Positions 7,936-16,700 of a DNA stretch of 59,642 nucleotides are shown one piece after another (within the stretch, counting starts at the first letter, position 1; every line of letters starts with the position of its first letter). The notes beneath the pieces are model-generated. The model worked only from the letters and a program-made list of their open reading frames with translations. It had not been told where the DNA came from and made no database searches. A program made the translations under genes and the position numbers. Source of the DNA: Bradyrhizobium sp. Ec3.3 (GTDB lineage Bacteria; Pseudomonadota; Alphaproteobacteria; Rhizobiales; Xanthobacteraceae); the NCBI RefSeq assembly GCF_000472925.1, contig NZ_AXAS01000054.1, forward strand, positions 1 to 59,642. The letters are read 5' to 3'.

Positions 7936-9045
7936 ATGACATCTTTCTACGCACCCAATCACCTCAAGCACATTGCGGGGCTCGAAGAGCGTTTCGGGCC
8001 GGTCAGTGACGAGGTCGCGGTCGCCCTGAGATCGCTCGTCCGGGTGATCTGCCAGTATGAAGATCCCATCGATGCCATTCCCTTTCTCGAGCGCTGTCTT
8101 GCAATCGAGGAAGCCTTGCATGGTCCCGAAGTCACCCTTTCCGACCTCAACACCTGGATCGGTAAGGCGGGAGGCGTGGACTTCGAATACGTCGAACCGC
8201 TTCAGCTGCGGCGGCTGGCAGTCAAGACCGTCATTTTCGGCGAGACGAGCCGGGAGGTCGCAGCGGAATGCGAAGCCCTTGCCCGACGTTACGCATCGAA
8301 CGGGCCTTATTCCAAGGCCAGGTCATTCCTGGAGCGAAGCATCGCGATCAAGCAAAAGCTCTGCGGCGCCGTCAGCGTCGAAGTCGCAACCGCCGTCGAT
8401 CTCCTGGCCGAGACGAGTGCGCGGCTGGAGAAATGGAAGGACGCCGGGACGGATCTTCAGCGCAGCCTGGAGCTGAAGGAAAAAGTCTTCGGACAGAGAA
8501 GCGAGGAAGTCGCACGGGCACTGCTATCGTCCGCCATCGTCTATGCCAATGCGAGTAAGCTGCAGCGCTCCGGGACCAGAGCCAGACATATCCACGAAGC
8601 GGTAACCGCCTTCGAGCGCGGCCTGACCCTGCTGGAAGAGAGGTTTGCGCCGGACAGCCTCGAGGTGCAGAAGGCGCTCGAAGCCATGATACGCGCCTAT
8701 GTGGACTGCCGGGAATTTTGGAAGGCCGAGCCGCTCTTGAAGCGCCTGCTTGCGATATGCGAGCAGGCATACGGCGATGATGCCGCGGCCTTGCTCTGGG
8801 TCCTCGCGGAGCTGGCGAAAGGATATGCGGACGAGAGCGCCGAGAAAGCCGAGCCGATGCTGGAGCGAAGCTTTGCGGTGCTGCGGACGTTCCTCGATGC
8901 CAAGAAGCCGATCTATCGTTCTGGCATCGCGGGTCTGTCCGGCAACAGGGAGGTGCTCTATGGCGCGGGCATCCTGGAGCAGCTTGTCCAGGCGCAGGAG
9001 ACGTTCCGGAGCAATTTGAGGAAACGTTGGGGAACTTCGGGCTAG
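7936..9045 (+). CDS. TPR-repeat protein, kinesin-light-chain-like units
   Basis: 369 residues from the ATG at 7936; the frame is open further upstream, but residues before MTSFYAPNHLKH are not protein-like. The body is a series of about seven 42-residue TPR units with the kinesin-light-chain flavour: RSLVRVICQY..AIPFLERCLAIEEALHGPE, then LERSIAIKQKLCGAVSVEVA, LQRSLELKEKVFGQRSEEVA, and FERGLTLLEERFAPDSLEVQ. There is no signal peptide and no catalytic domain, so it is probably a cytoplasmic scaffold. The gene is followed 7 bases later by the zinc-ribbon gene at 9053, and the two are likely translated together. An ATGA overlap with a possible leader peptide precedes it. Confidence 0.75.
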   Translation: MTSFYAPNHLKHIAGLEERFGPVSDEVAVALRSLVRVICQYEDPIDAIPFLERCLAIEEALHGPEVTLSDLNTWIGKAGGVDFEYVEPLQLRRLAVKTVIFGETSREVAAECEALARRYASNGPYSKARSFLERSIAIKQKLCGAVSVEVATAVDLLAETSARLEKWKDAGTDLQRSLELKEKVFGQRSEEVARALLSSAIVYANASKLQRSGTRARHIHEAVTAFERGLTLLEERFAPDSLEVQKALEAMIRAYVDCREFWKAEPLLKRLLAICEQAYGDDAAALLWVLAELAKGYADESAEKAEPMLERSFAVLRTFLDAKKPIYRSGIAGLSGNREVLYGAGILEQLVQAQETFRSNLRKRWGTSG

Positions 9046-9052
9046 ATCGCAC

Positions 9053-9781
9053 ATGACGGACTACGACCAAAGGAAACGGGAGTGCTATTGCTGTGGCAAG
9101 GTCTCCGAACATTGGGAGCTCATGAGCTCGAACTCGTTCGGCTCGCGCGACCTCGACCAGCGGCCGTCGGGCATGTTTCGCTCGACCATTGGCAGCTGGC
9201 TACAGGAATGCCCTTACTGCGGCTATGTCGCCCCGAGCATCGACAAGGGCGATGCGAAGGCGCGCTGCTTTGTCGATACGCCGGAATTCCGGGCTGCTTC
9301 GCTCGATCCTTTGGCCGAGCCGGCATCGCGCCGCTTCCTGGTCCGCGCGGCACAGGACGCCTATTACGGGGACCGCAGATCAGCCTTCCACAATACGCTC
9401 TGCGCGGCCTGGGTCGCCGACGACAGAGGCCGGGAGGCCGATGCGGTAGCACTGCGCCTCAAGGCCGCCGGCCATCTCGGGGGAGGTCGCATCACATCGA
9501 TCGACACCCGCCTGCTGCTGCTCGACGTTCTGCGACGCGCCGCGAGCTGGCAGGCCGCCGAAGCGCTGGCAGCCGAATTGACCGCCGAAGAGCTCGAGTC
9601 CCCTTTTAGCGACATCGTGGCCTTTCACCGCGGCAAGATCGAAGCGAGGGACAGCGGCCGGTATAAGATCAAAGAGGCCTACGCGTTCAAGCCGGAGCCG
9701 AACAGGAGCGAGGCGGATCCGGAATTGGTCAAAGCGCTCGCGCGGCATTTGAAGATCATCAAGAGGCCTGACAGTGCATGA
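9053..9781 (+). CDS. Zinc-ribbon protein, function unknown
   Basis: 242 residues. Two CxxC knuckles near the N-terminus (C11/C14 in CYCC and C53/C56 in CPYC) separated by about 40 residues should bind one zinc, as in treble-clef or DUF2225-like proteins. The remaining 180 residues are alpha-helical with paired helices that look TPR-like (FLVRAAQDAYYGDRRSAFHNTLCAAW, VALRLKAAGHL). It starts 7 bases after the TPR gene at 7936-9045, which suggests the two proteins act together. I infer a protein-binding or regulatory role; no catalytic residues are visible. Confidence 0.7.
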   Translation: MTDYDQRKRECYCCGKVSEHWELMSSNSFGSRDLDQRPSGMFRSTIGSWLQECPYCGYVAPSIDKGDAKARCFVDTPEFRAASLDPLAEPASRRFLVRAAQDAYYGDRRSAFHNTLCAAWVADDRGREADAVALRLKAAGHLGGGRITSIDTRLLLLDVLRRAASWQAAEALAAELTAEELESPFSDIVAFHRGKIEARDSGRYKIKEAYAFKPEPNRSEADPELVKALARHLKIIKRPDSA

Positions 9782-9905
9782 CGCGACTCACATGCATCAT
9801 TCTCGTCTCGTGCGCGAGCCGTGTGCCGATAGAGCGGTCGCAATGACGGGATCAGGTTCGGTTGGCTGTGCCAAGGCCGCAGCACCCTGCTTTCCTGAAC
9901 ATCGC

Positions 9906-10872
9906 CTACGGCCGCTCGTCCAATGCCTTCAGCTCCGCCATCGCCCCGCTGTATTCCATGAAGCTCTTCCGACAGTCCGCGGCGGCGAGCCGGAACAGCC
10001 GCACGGCCTCGGCCTTCCTGCCTTGCTGGAGGGCGAGCTCGCCGACATAGAAGCGCGCCTCGCAGAGCTGGTTCTGCCGTGTCTCGGCGGTGCCGCTATC
10101 GGCCGCAATTAGCACCGCTTCGGGCGTGTCCTGTCCGAGGTAGAGGCGGGTCACCGGCACCGGCCATTTGGTCATGTCGATCAGCCGGCTTGCCTCGACC
10201 AGGCGGCTCGGCAGATTGCTGCGCCGGGTGGCGATCTCGAGCCACAGGGCGCCGTAGGCATTGTTGGGGCTAAGCTGATTGTATTGGGCGAGATCGGCGA
10301 CGGCCTGGCCGGCGCACCCAAGGCAAGGTTTAGACGGCCACGGCTAAAATAGGCATTCGCATATTTGGAATCGATGGTGATGGCCTGGCTGTAGTCGGCG
10401 ATGGCGCGGTCGAGGTTGCCTTTGTCTCGGTAGGCACGGCCGCGGTTGTTGTAGGGCTTTGCAGATTTTGGATCGATGGCGATGGCCTGGTTGTAGTCGG
10501 CGATGGCGCGATCGAGGTCGCCTTTTAGCGCGTAGGCATTACCGCGGTTATTGTAGGCCGGCGCATTTTTCGGATCGAGAGCGAGGGCCTGGCTATGGTC
10601 GGCGATAGCGCGGTCGAGGTCACCTTTGTCTTGGTAGGCGTTCCCCCGGTTGCTGTAGGCCATTGCGCGATTGCGCGTACTTTCCGCGCTCGACTCAATC
10701 AATTTGGTACAGCCGCGAATGCGCTCATCGGGGGAGGTTGGAACGCGAGGGTCACAAATATCCCATTCTGGAGCCACCTCGGCAAAAGCGACGTCGGTCT
10801 CCGGGAGCGCGATGCACAGGAGGGGGCTGTGGCGAGCACAAGCAACGCTTTTGAGAACGGCGATCTCTTCAT
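9906..10872 (-). pseudogene. Secreted TPR protein broken by two frameshifts
   Basis: Reading from 10872: MKRSPFSKALLVLATAPSC is a good signal peptide, but the frame must change near 10815 to continue into the TPR body (IALPETDVAFAEVAPEWDICD, then four units with NRGNAYxxKGDLDRAIADYxQAI). A second change near 10310 is needed to join RGRLNLALG to QAVADLAQYNQLSPNNAYGALWL and the C-terminal region ending at 9906 (ELALQQGRKAEAVRLFRLAAADC). When rejoined it matches the layout of rhizobial secreted TPR proteins of about 300 residues. Both breaks sit at in-frame junctions of otherwise well-preserved sequence, so decay is recent, or the reads are wrong. Confidence 0.65.
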
Positions 10873-10988
10873 CCGGATGCTTTCAATATTCGGGAGCTGA
10901 AATACACAGTGTGATCTCAGCGAATCTCTGCTCGGTGGTGCATCGGGCTGTAACGAAGCAGGCTGTGGGAGCGACGTCCAGCACTTGG

Positions 10989-11504
10989 CTAAACCCGGCC
11001 GCATTTTTCGATCGGGCGGCGCCAGCCGGAAACGTCGATGTGCGGGATGTCATAGTGCTGTTGTCCGCTCGCGATCGTCAGCGGGTCTGCTTTTGCGATC
11101 AGGTCGAGCAGGCGCGATCTCACCCTGTCCCAGCGCCGTCCATAGAGGTCCGCGTCTTGCCTCGCAAACCCAAGGTCCCACTGGATGAATGTGGTTTGAT
11201 CGTCCCCGGAGGGCTCTTCGAATTCGCCGCGCAATGTCATGCGGGCGCGGCCATTCCTGATTTCGACGGATGCGCTGCCGGATGTTTTCGGCGTGCCCGG
11301 ATATTTCACATGCAGTGCAAAGGCGTGACCACAGCCGAGCAGGAAGATGAGCTTGCCGTTCTCCGAATAGGTCAAGGAAGGTTGATCTCGCCAGTCGAAT
11401 TCAAGCTTCCACGATCCGGCGATGCCGTAGCCGGGGAAGGCCAGCAGCAGCGCCGCCGTGGCGAGAAGGATAGAAAGCGCTCCGCACGATCGTGACATGG
11501 ACAT
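10989..11504 (-). CDS. Secreted hypothetical protein
   Basis: 171 residues from the ATG at 11504 (an ATG two codons later is equally possible). The frame extends upstream through the palindrome at 11550-11567, but that part (MTHLGHV...) is just the operator read as codons. A signal peptide covers about residues 1-29 (GALSILLATAALLLAFPGYGIAG). The mature part is beta-rich (SWKLEFDWRDQPSLTYSENG, ARMTLRGEFEEP) with two Cys. I do not recognise the family. The palindrome lies 46 bases before its start. Confidence 0.65.
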   Translation of the reverse strand: MSMSRSCGALSILLATAALLLAFPGYGIAGSWKLEFDWRDQPSLTYSENGKLIFLLGCGHAFALHVKYPGTPKTSGSASVEIRNGRARMTLRGEFEEPSGDDQTTFIQWDLGFARQDADLYGRRWDRVRSRLLDLIAKADPLTIASGQQHYDIPHIDVSGWRRPIEKCGRV

Positions 11505-11549
11505 CACCAAGTTTGGCCCGCAATCTGCGTCGCCGCCGAGCTCACGGAC

Positions 11550-11567
11550 ATGACCCAAATGGGTCAT
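11550..11567. promoter_or_regulatory. ATGACCCAAATGGGTCAT palindrome (full copy)
   Basis: Identical 18 bases to 6367-6384. It lies between two divergent secreted-protein genes, 46 bases from the minus-strand start at 11504 and about 210 bases from the plus-strand start at 11779. Confidence 0.6.
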
Positions 11568-11778
11568 TCGGGGTGCGATTTTCTCCGCAACTCTATCCGC
11601 TCACCGTTCGAGTCGGCCGGTGGTGCAGCGGCGTGCACTGCGACGATGATCGTTGCGGCACCAGCCGGCCGGCCAGCGCTGCGAGTTCGCTTTGCCGGGA
11701 CATGTCGAGCTTTTCAAACCCCGCTTCAGTACGTTGCCTGCCGCTTCATTCGCTGCATTCCGGGAGGGGATATCATCC

Positions 11779-12246
11779 ATGAGTTCGCTGAAGCTTAGAA
11801 TTATAGCGATTGCAGGGTCGATGCTGTTCTCGACCGCGACGTTGGCCGACGAATGCGATTCCAAAGCTGCGGAAGCGGCCGCAAAGATCGGCGGAAAGAT
11901 TTCGTACCGATTGGCGATCGGAACCTATGTCGAACATCCGAGCGTCGAAACACTCGCGGTTATGTGTGAAGATCACAAGGCGATCGGCGTCGTCGCGGAG
12001 TCGCGCAAGAAAACGCCGTCAGCCGATTACTACGAGACGGTCGGGCTGTTTATAGCCTCTGCATTCCCCCCTATTACCTCCCAAGAAGCATCATCTGAAT
12101 CGTTGAAGTGCCTGACAATGGCCCTTTCAAGGGAGCGCGAATGGGCATACACCGAAACAAAGGGCCTCCGGTTTCAGTGCCGATCCGATAGCGACGGCTC
12201 AGTCCTGGGGGCACGTCCCACTGGGATTGCGTCCGGTCTGAAGTAA
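11779..12246 (+). CDS. Small secreted hypothetical protein
   Basis: 155 residues. The ATG at 11779 is chosen because a signal peptide starts there (LKLRIIAIAGSMLFSTATLADE) and GGGAGG lies upstream (about 11762-11767). The mature protein has four Cys at spacing that would allow two disulfides (DECDSKAAE, MCEDH, KCLTMA, FQCRSDS). Two short blocks, KISYRLAIGTYVEHPSVETLAVMCED and SSESLKCLTMALSRER, look like the core. Family unknown. It follows a divergent arrangement with the gene at 10989-11504 around one palindrome. Confidence 0.6.
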   Translation: MSSLKLRIIAIAGSMLFSTATLADECDSKAAEAAAKIGGKISYRLAIGTYVEHPSVETLAVMCEDHKAIGVVAESRKKTPSADYYETVGLFIASAFPPITSQEASSESLKCLTMALSREREWAYTETKGLRFQCRSDSDGSVLGARPTGIASGLK

Positions 12247-12559
12247 GGACCCGATTCTCCAGCGGCACGTGCGGGGGCCCATGTCACCTTCGATCGCCAC
12301 TGCTGCTTGATCTTGATGCGACGAGCTCCGCCTGTCGATGCGTCTCCGTCTTGAACACTGATTCAGATGGTTGCGAGCCGTCTCGTGTGCGAACAAGTCG
12401 AGGTAATGAAACACCCGAGCATAAGGGCGACCCCAGTCCGCCTTGCCGCGCCCCAGAGTGAATGGCGGCGAACTGACCCGTTTGGGTCATGGCGAGGCGC
12501 TAGGCTTTCTCTACTTTCGGCAAGCCATCGATCCCCGAACATCACCATGAGCGATTCCG
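12247..12559. other. Intergenic region with a palindrome copy
   Basis: About 310 bases between two plus-strand secreted-protein genes. Apart from the palindrome at 12474-12490 I see no gene or RNA. ORFs here on the minus strand have no ribosome-binding site. Confidence 0.4.
12474..12490. promoter_or_regulatory. TGACCCGTTTGGGTCA palindrome (variant copy)
   Basis: Both arms TGACCC / GGGTCA are intact, with centre GTTT in place of AAAT, which keeps the arm spacing. It lies 70 bases before the secreted-protein gene at 12560. Conserved arms with a varied centre are what an operator would show. Confidence 0.6.
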
Positions 12560-13066
12560 ATGATCTGCGCTCCCGTGTCCCTCAAGTCCGTGGCCGCGCT
12601 CGGCCTTGTTATTCTGGCTCAACAAACGGCGCAGTCGGCGCTGCCGGTCGACCGATTGCACGAGAGCTTCAACGCCGCGGCAGCAAAGAGAGGAGGCGCA
12701 CTGCGAATGGAGCTGAGCCGTTGCATGAAGGACGAACGCTCCTCTAAGGCCGTCAGTTGCTACTACACGCTTGCAAATGGCATCGCGATAAAAGCTCGGG
12801 CAGGTGAGGCAAATGGACCGGTCGAGCGGGTAGAGGTCGAGCTGCCTGGCGACAAGGAGAGCGCGACCCGGCTGATCAGAACGGCAGGAGCGCTCGCGGT
12901 AACACTTATCCCGGACCTGTCCGATCCTGACATGAAGGCGCTCATGCAAAAACTCTCGAACGCGACCGAGAATGTATTTGGTGATGCATATAAGCGCCTG
13001 GATGCGTTCGAATTCCGGGTGCAGATCGAGAAAGACAAGTCCACCCTCGACAAAGTTCATCTTTAA
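12560..13066 (+). CDS. Small secreted hypothetical protein
   Basis: 168 residues with an N-terminal signal peptide (VSLKSVAALGLVILAQQTAQSA). The exact start is unsure: ATG at 12560 and GTG at 12575 both fit and neither has a strong ribosome-binding site. The mature part is alpha/beta with one close pair of Cys (SRCMKDERSSKAVSCYY). It includes an Asp-rich turn (IPDLSDPDMKALMQKL). I do not know the family. Its last 11 bases overlap a minus-strand monooxygenase fragment, which suggests a deletion joined these ends. Confidence 0.6.
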   Translation: MICAPVSLKSVAALGLVILAQQTAQSALPVDRLHESFNAAAAKRGGALRMELSRCMKDERSSKAVSCYYTLANGIAIKARAGEANGPVERVEVELPGDKESATRLIRTAGALAVTLIPDLSDPDMKALMQKLSNATENVFGDAYKRLDAFEFRVQIEKDKSTLDKVHL

Positions 13067-13160
13067 GGCATCGCGCGCGATGGGCCATCAACAGCGGGAC
13101 GACCTGATCCCGCTTTTCGGGCGCGACCTCGATGCTCCCCATGATCACAAGTTTGGCCAT
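13056..13160 (-). pseudogene. N-terminal fragment of an antibiotic-biosynthesis-monooxygenase (ABM) protein
   Basis: From the ATG at 13160 (AGGA upstream), about 35 residues match the first beta-strand and helix of ABM/quinol monooxygenase proteins (LVIMGSIEVAPEKRDQVVPLL, then AHRARCLKDE). The normal protein has about 95-105 residues; here the match stops where the 3' end of the convergent gene begins, so the rest has been deleted. A second broken ABM gene lies at 53733-53962. Confidence 0.55.
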
Positions 13161-13267
13161 GACGATCTTCTTCCTGACGGCTGAGCGGGATGCGTTGATC
13201 GATGTCGCAACGCCGCTCGCTCGATCTGTTGTGCGTGCTCATGGTCTCGGCGCGCCATGCGAAGTCT

Positions 13268-14641
13268 TCAAGTTGCCTTGCGAAGGGGCCGGAACGCGTC
13301 GCGGACCTCCCTGCTGAAGATCTCGGGCTGCTCCCACGCCGCAAAGTGACCGCCGGCCTCGGCCTGATGGAAGTAGATCAGCTTGGGATAGGCCTTCTCG
13401 GCCCAACTCCGGGGCGCCACGAAGCTCTCGCCGGGAAATGCCGTCACGGCGGCCGGAATCGGGACGTTGGCAGGAAGATAGAGGTTTGCTTTGTTTTCCC
13501 AGTAGAGCCGCGCAGAGGAAATTGCCGTGTTGGTCACCCAGTACAGCGTGAAGTTGTCGAGCACGTCGTCGCGGCTCAACGCACCCGCGGAGTGCCCGTT
13601 GACGGCGCGCCCGAGCACCGCCGATTGCATCGCCGAGGCCGGCTGGGCAAAGCCATCGCCGTGGTCGAGCAGCCAGGCTGCAAGGCCGGCCGGCGAATCC
13701 GTCAAGGCTGCCAGCGTTTGCGGACGCGTCCCCATGATCTGCGCGTAGGCGCGCCGCTTTGCGAATTGAATCTTGAGCTGGTCAAAGGCGCGCTTCTCAT
13801 CCGGAGCAAGATTGTCCGGAGCGGGATTCCCCGATGCGACCGCCTTGAAGATCTCGGGCGGAACGACGCCGGGCAGGTTGACATGGATACCGACCAATTC
13901 CGGCGCGCCCAGTTTTGCCATTTCATTGGAGACGGGCGAGCCCCAGTCGCCACCCTGCGCGACGAACCTCTTGTAGCCGAGCCGCTTCATCAGCACGACC
14001 CAGGCGCGCGCGATGCGCTGCGGATCCCAGCCCCTCGTGGTTGGCTTGCCCGAGAACCCGTAGCCGGGCATCGAAGGGATCACCAGATGGAAGGCGTCTT
14101 CCGCGACGCCGCCATGCGCGGTCGGATCGGTCAAGGGATCGATGATCTTCATCTGCTCGATGACCGAGCCAGGCCAGCCATGCGTCACGATCATCGGCAA
14201 CGCGTTTTCGTGCTTCGAGCGGACGTGAATGAAGTGGATGTCGAGCCCGTCGATCTCGGTGATGAACTGCGGCAGGGCATTGAGCCGAGCTTCGACCTTC
14301 CGCCAGTCGTAATCGGTCTGCCAGTAGCGGACGAGGTCCTGGAGCATTGTCAGCGGCACGCCTTGGGAGTCGTCGGCAACCGTCTCCTTGTCGGGCCAAC
14401 GCGTCGCCGCCAGGCGACGGCGCAGGTCGACGAGATCGACTTCCGGGATATCGATACGGAAGGGACGGAGATCGTCGCCCGTTGCGGCCGGCGCCCGACG
14501 TAGCGCAAACAGGTTGGCTACTCCTGCCGCAGCAAATCCTGTGGCAGCGCCGAGAAGCAGCTTGCGCCTGTCGTGGTCGATAGTCTCATGCTTTGGCTCC
14601 ACTGCGGCGATTGCAATTGGCTTGCGAGATTGCGTAGTCAT
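13268..14641 (-). CDS. Tat-exported epoxide hydrolase (alpha/beta fold)
   Basis: 457 residues. A twin-arginine signal (DRRKLLLGAATGFAAAGVANLFA) indicates export in folded form. Residues about 58-165 are the epoxide-hydrolase N-terminal domain (FRIDIPEVDLVDLRRRL, TDYDWRKVEARLNALPQF). The catalytic domain has the oxyanion motif HGWPGS, the nucleophile Asp in GGDWGS and the His near the C-terminus in GGHFAAWEQPE. The family opens epoxides to diols. It is the third gene of an operon with a VOC protein and an isochorismatase-like hydrolase, and overlaps the latter by four bases. The HxlR regulator at 16050 is divergent from the operon and is the likely controller. Confidence 0.88.
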   Translation of the reverse strand: MTTQSRKPIAIAAVEPKHETIDHDRRKLLLGAATGFAAAGVANLFALRRAPAATGDDLRPFRIDIPEVDLVDLRRRLAATRWPDKETVADDSQGVPLTMLQDLVRYWQTDYDWRKVEARLNALPQFITEIDGLDIHFIHVRSKHENALPMIVTHGWPGSVIEQMKIIDPLTDPTAHGGVAEDAFHLVIPSMPGYGFSGKPTTRGWDPQRIARAWVVLMKRLGYKRFVAQGGDWGSPVSNEMAKLGAPELVGIHVNLPGVVPPEIFKAVASGNPAPDNLAPDEKRAFDQLKIQFAKRRAYAQIMGTRPQTLAALTDSPAGLAAWLLDHGDGFAQPASAMQSAVLGRAVNGHSAGALSRDDVLDNFTLYWVTNTAISSARLYWENKANLYLPANVPIPAAVTAFPGESFVAPRSWAEKAYPKLIYFHQAEAGGHFAAWEQPEIFSREVRDAFRPLRKAT

Positions 14642-15288
14642 TTGGCGATCTCCTCAGTATGGGACGCGGCCGGCAAAGCCGCGATCACGTCGGCGGTTGT
14701 CAGGATCGAGTGGGCGTAGGTCGGGCCGTTCAGCTCGTGGGCGGCATGCATCATGTCGTGCGTGAAAGCAGCCGTGGCGTCGCGCACCAGCGTGACGTGA
14801 TAACCGAGCTCCATGGCGTAGCGGGCGGTGGACTCGATGCAGGTATTGGCGAGCAGCCCGACTACGATCACGTGGGTGATCCCCTTCTGCTTCAGCTGGA
14901 AATCCAGGTTGGTGTTGGCGAAGCCGCTTTGACCCCAATGTTCGCTGGCGACGATATCGCCTGGTTTTGGCGCGAAGTCAGGATGCCACTCGCCGCCCCA
15001 TTCGCCACGCGCGAAGTGGTGTACATGCATGACCTTCCGCTGCGTGGGGTTGGGATGGTCCCAGTGCTCATAGTCGCCCGGCTCCCACCGGCGATGCGGA
15101 ACGATCACGACCTGGATGCTCGCGGCACGGACGGCGCCATCCAGCCGGCGAAGGTTGTCGAGTAGCCCAACCTCATCGGCGATCGGCTTGATGCGCGGAT
15201 AGACCTTGCCGCCCTCGGACAAGAAATCATTGTAAGGATCGACGAAAAGCAGAGCGGTTCTCCCGCGTGGATAGACGGTCTCGGTCAC
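14638..15288 (-). CDS. Isochorismatase-like cysteine hydrolase
   Basis: 216 residues from GTG at 15288, chosen over the ATG at 15324 because GAGGAGG lies 6 bases before it. It has the nucleophile Cys in LLANTCIESTARYAMELG, the acidic residue in LFVDPYNDF and the family's Arg/Lys region (VIVPHRRWEPGDYEHW). Members hydrolyse isochorismate, nicotinamide or N-carbamoyl compounds; substrate cannot be read here. The stop overlaps the start of the epoxide hydrolase (ATGA), so translation is coupled. Confidence 0.85.
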   Translation of the reverse strand: MTETVYPRGRTALLFVDPYNDFLSEGGKVYPRIKPIADEVGLLDNLRRLDGAVRAASIQVVIVPHRRWEPGDYEHWDHPNPTQRKVMHVHHFARGEWGGEWHPDFAPKPGDIVASEHWGQSGFANTNLDFQLKQKGITHVIVVGLLANTCIESTARYAMELGYHVTLVRDATAAFTHDMMHAAHELNGPTYAHSILTTADVIAALPAASHTEEIAK

Positions 15289-15329
15289 TGTCGCCTCCTC
15301 GGGCCGCCATGCGGCCGGTTGCATCGGAT

Positions 15330-15938
15330 TCAGTCGGGCAGCTTTTGGCCGGTCTGCTCTCGCATGATGTAATCGGCGTACCAGTCCGGCCAGTTTGCAT
15401 CGGGTCCGCTCGCCCGCTTCTCATGTTCGCCATGAGCGACGGCCGCGCGACGGAGTGCTGCGGTGAGATCGGCTGGCGAGGCGAATGTCGCCTGATCTTC
15501 GCTAACGCGACCCGCCAGCCGCTGCGTGACCTGCTGGAGCAGCCAGACATTCCCGTCCGGATCGTTGAACGTGGCCAACGAGCCGTAGCTGGGACGTTCC
15601 GGATCGGGACCCGGGATGGGACCTTGCGGTCCGCGGTGAAACACTTCGCTCACTTCGATACCGCGAGAGATCAGCTCGGCGCGGGCCGCCTGGATGTCGT
15701 TCACGATGAGAAAGCGGGGTAGCGCCGGTCCCGTGCCGAGATGGATCGAGGCCGGTGAGCCCGGAGGCGTGAATTGCACAGCCCTGGATCCGTCGGCCCT
15801 GACGAAATCGGCGTCGAGCCTCCAACCCAGAGTTTCATAGAAGCGCTTGGCGCGGTCGACGTCTGAAACGGGAATGACTGTGACTTCCAGCTTCATGTCG
15901 ACCTTGCCGGGTTTTGCGTCCTTGCTTGCGGTGGTCAT
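15330..15938 (-). CDS. Glyoxalase/bleomycin-resistance (VOC) family protein
   Basis: 202 residues from ATG at 15938, with GAGGAG before it; the open frame upstream to 16034 is not protein-like. One VOC domain (about 17-130) with the paired beta-alpha-beta modules VTVIPVSDVDRAKRFYETLGW and ATFNDPDGNVWLLQQV, the latter holding the typical metal-side Asn/Asp-Gly. An extra C-terminal stretch of about 65 residues ends in WPDWYADYIMREQTGQKLPD, as found in rhizobial fused forms. First gene of the three-gene operon; 41 bases separate it from the isochorismatase-like gene. Likely dioxygenase or lyase on a small molecule. Confidence 0.85.
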   Translation of the reverse strand: MTTASKDAKPGKVDMKLEVTVIPVSDVDRAKRFYETLGWRLDADFVRADGSRAVQFTPPGSPASIHLGTGPALPRFLIVNDIQAARAELISRGIEVSEVFHRGPQGPIPGPDPERPSYGSLATFNDPDGNVWLLQQVTQRLAGRVSEDQATFASPADLTAALRRAAVAHGEHEKRASGPDANWPDWYADYIMREQTGQKLPD

Positions 15939-16049
15939 GGTTCGCTCCTCTCGACGAACCGGGCGCCAAAGGCGGCCCGTTGCAATTGAACCGACGCCGT
16001 TCCATATTGCTATGAAAGTCATAGGCAAAAGCACGATGAAGAAAACGTG

Positions 16050-16553
16050 ATGACGATGAATGACAATACTGCTGACCGAACACTCTGCCCCGTGGCACGC
16101 GCCGAGACAGTCGTAGGCGATCGCTGGACGATATTGATCCTACGCGAGCTGTTCATGCAGATGCACCGCTTCGAGGAGATCCAGGCGCAAACGGGTGCCA
16201 CACCGCAAATGATCGCGGCGCGACTGAAGAAGCTGGAAGCGGACGGCATGGTGAAACGGCGTGCCTACAGCAAGCGGCCGCTGCGCCACGAGTATCAACT
16301 CACGAAGAAAGGCGAGGCCTTCTATCCCGTGATCATGGCGTTACGCGCCTGGGGAGAGACCTGGTGCAAGTCGCCTAAGGAAGGCCGCGCAGTGAACTAT
16401 ACGCATCTCACCTGCGGCAAGCCGGCGGGCCTTGGTCCGACCTGCGAATCCTGTGGTAAGCCGCTTCATCGCGAGGATCTGGTCGCCGAGCGGGCTCCCA
16501 AATACCAACGAGAGCGCGACGCGCGGTGGGAATCTTTCAAGGCGAACCGCTAG
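16050..16553 (+). CDS. HxlR-family winged-helix regulator
   Basis: 167 residues. The HxlR core is clear: LCPVARAETVVGDRWTILILRELF, RFEEIQAQTGATPQMIAARLKKLEADGMV and HEYQLTKKGEAFYPVIMAL. The C-terminus adds three or four Cys (LTCGKPAGLGPTCESCGKPL) which could bind zinc or sense oxidation. GTG at 16047 and ATG at 16050 or 16056 are all possible starts. It is transcribed away from the VOC-isochorismatase-epoxide hydrolase operon with about 110 bases between, the usual layout for an HxlR regulator and its target. Confidence 0.88.
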   Translation: MTMNDNTADRTLCPVARAETVVGDRWTILILRELFMQMHRFEEIQAQTGATPQMIAARLKKLEADGMVKRRAYSKRPLRHEYQLTKKGEAFYPVIMALRAWGETWCKSPKEGRAVNYTHLTCGKPAGLGPTCESCGKPLHREDLVAERAPKYQRERDARWESFKANR

Positions 16554-16700
16554 ATATTCCGCACCCGCGCGATACCGTCGCGTCATGCCGCCCCAACGCT
16601 CTCAAACTCGCAAGAAGCATCCCGTGAGGTTCGCGAAGGGACATACAGACACATTGGACGTTGCCATGTCGGTCCACGAACTTCGACTGAACGTGCCGAC

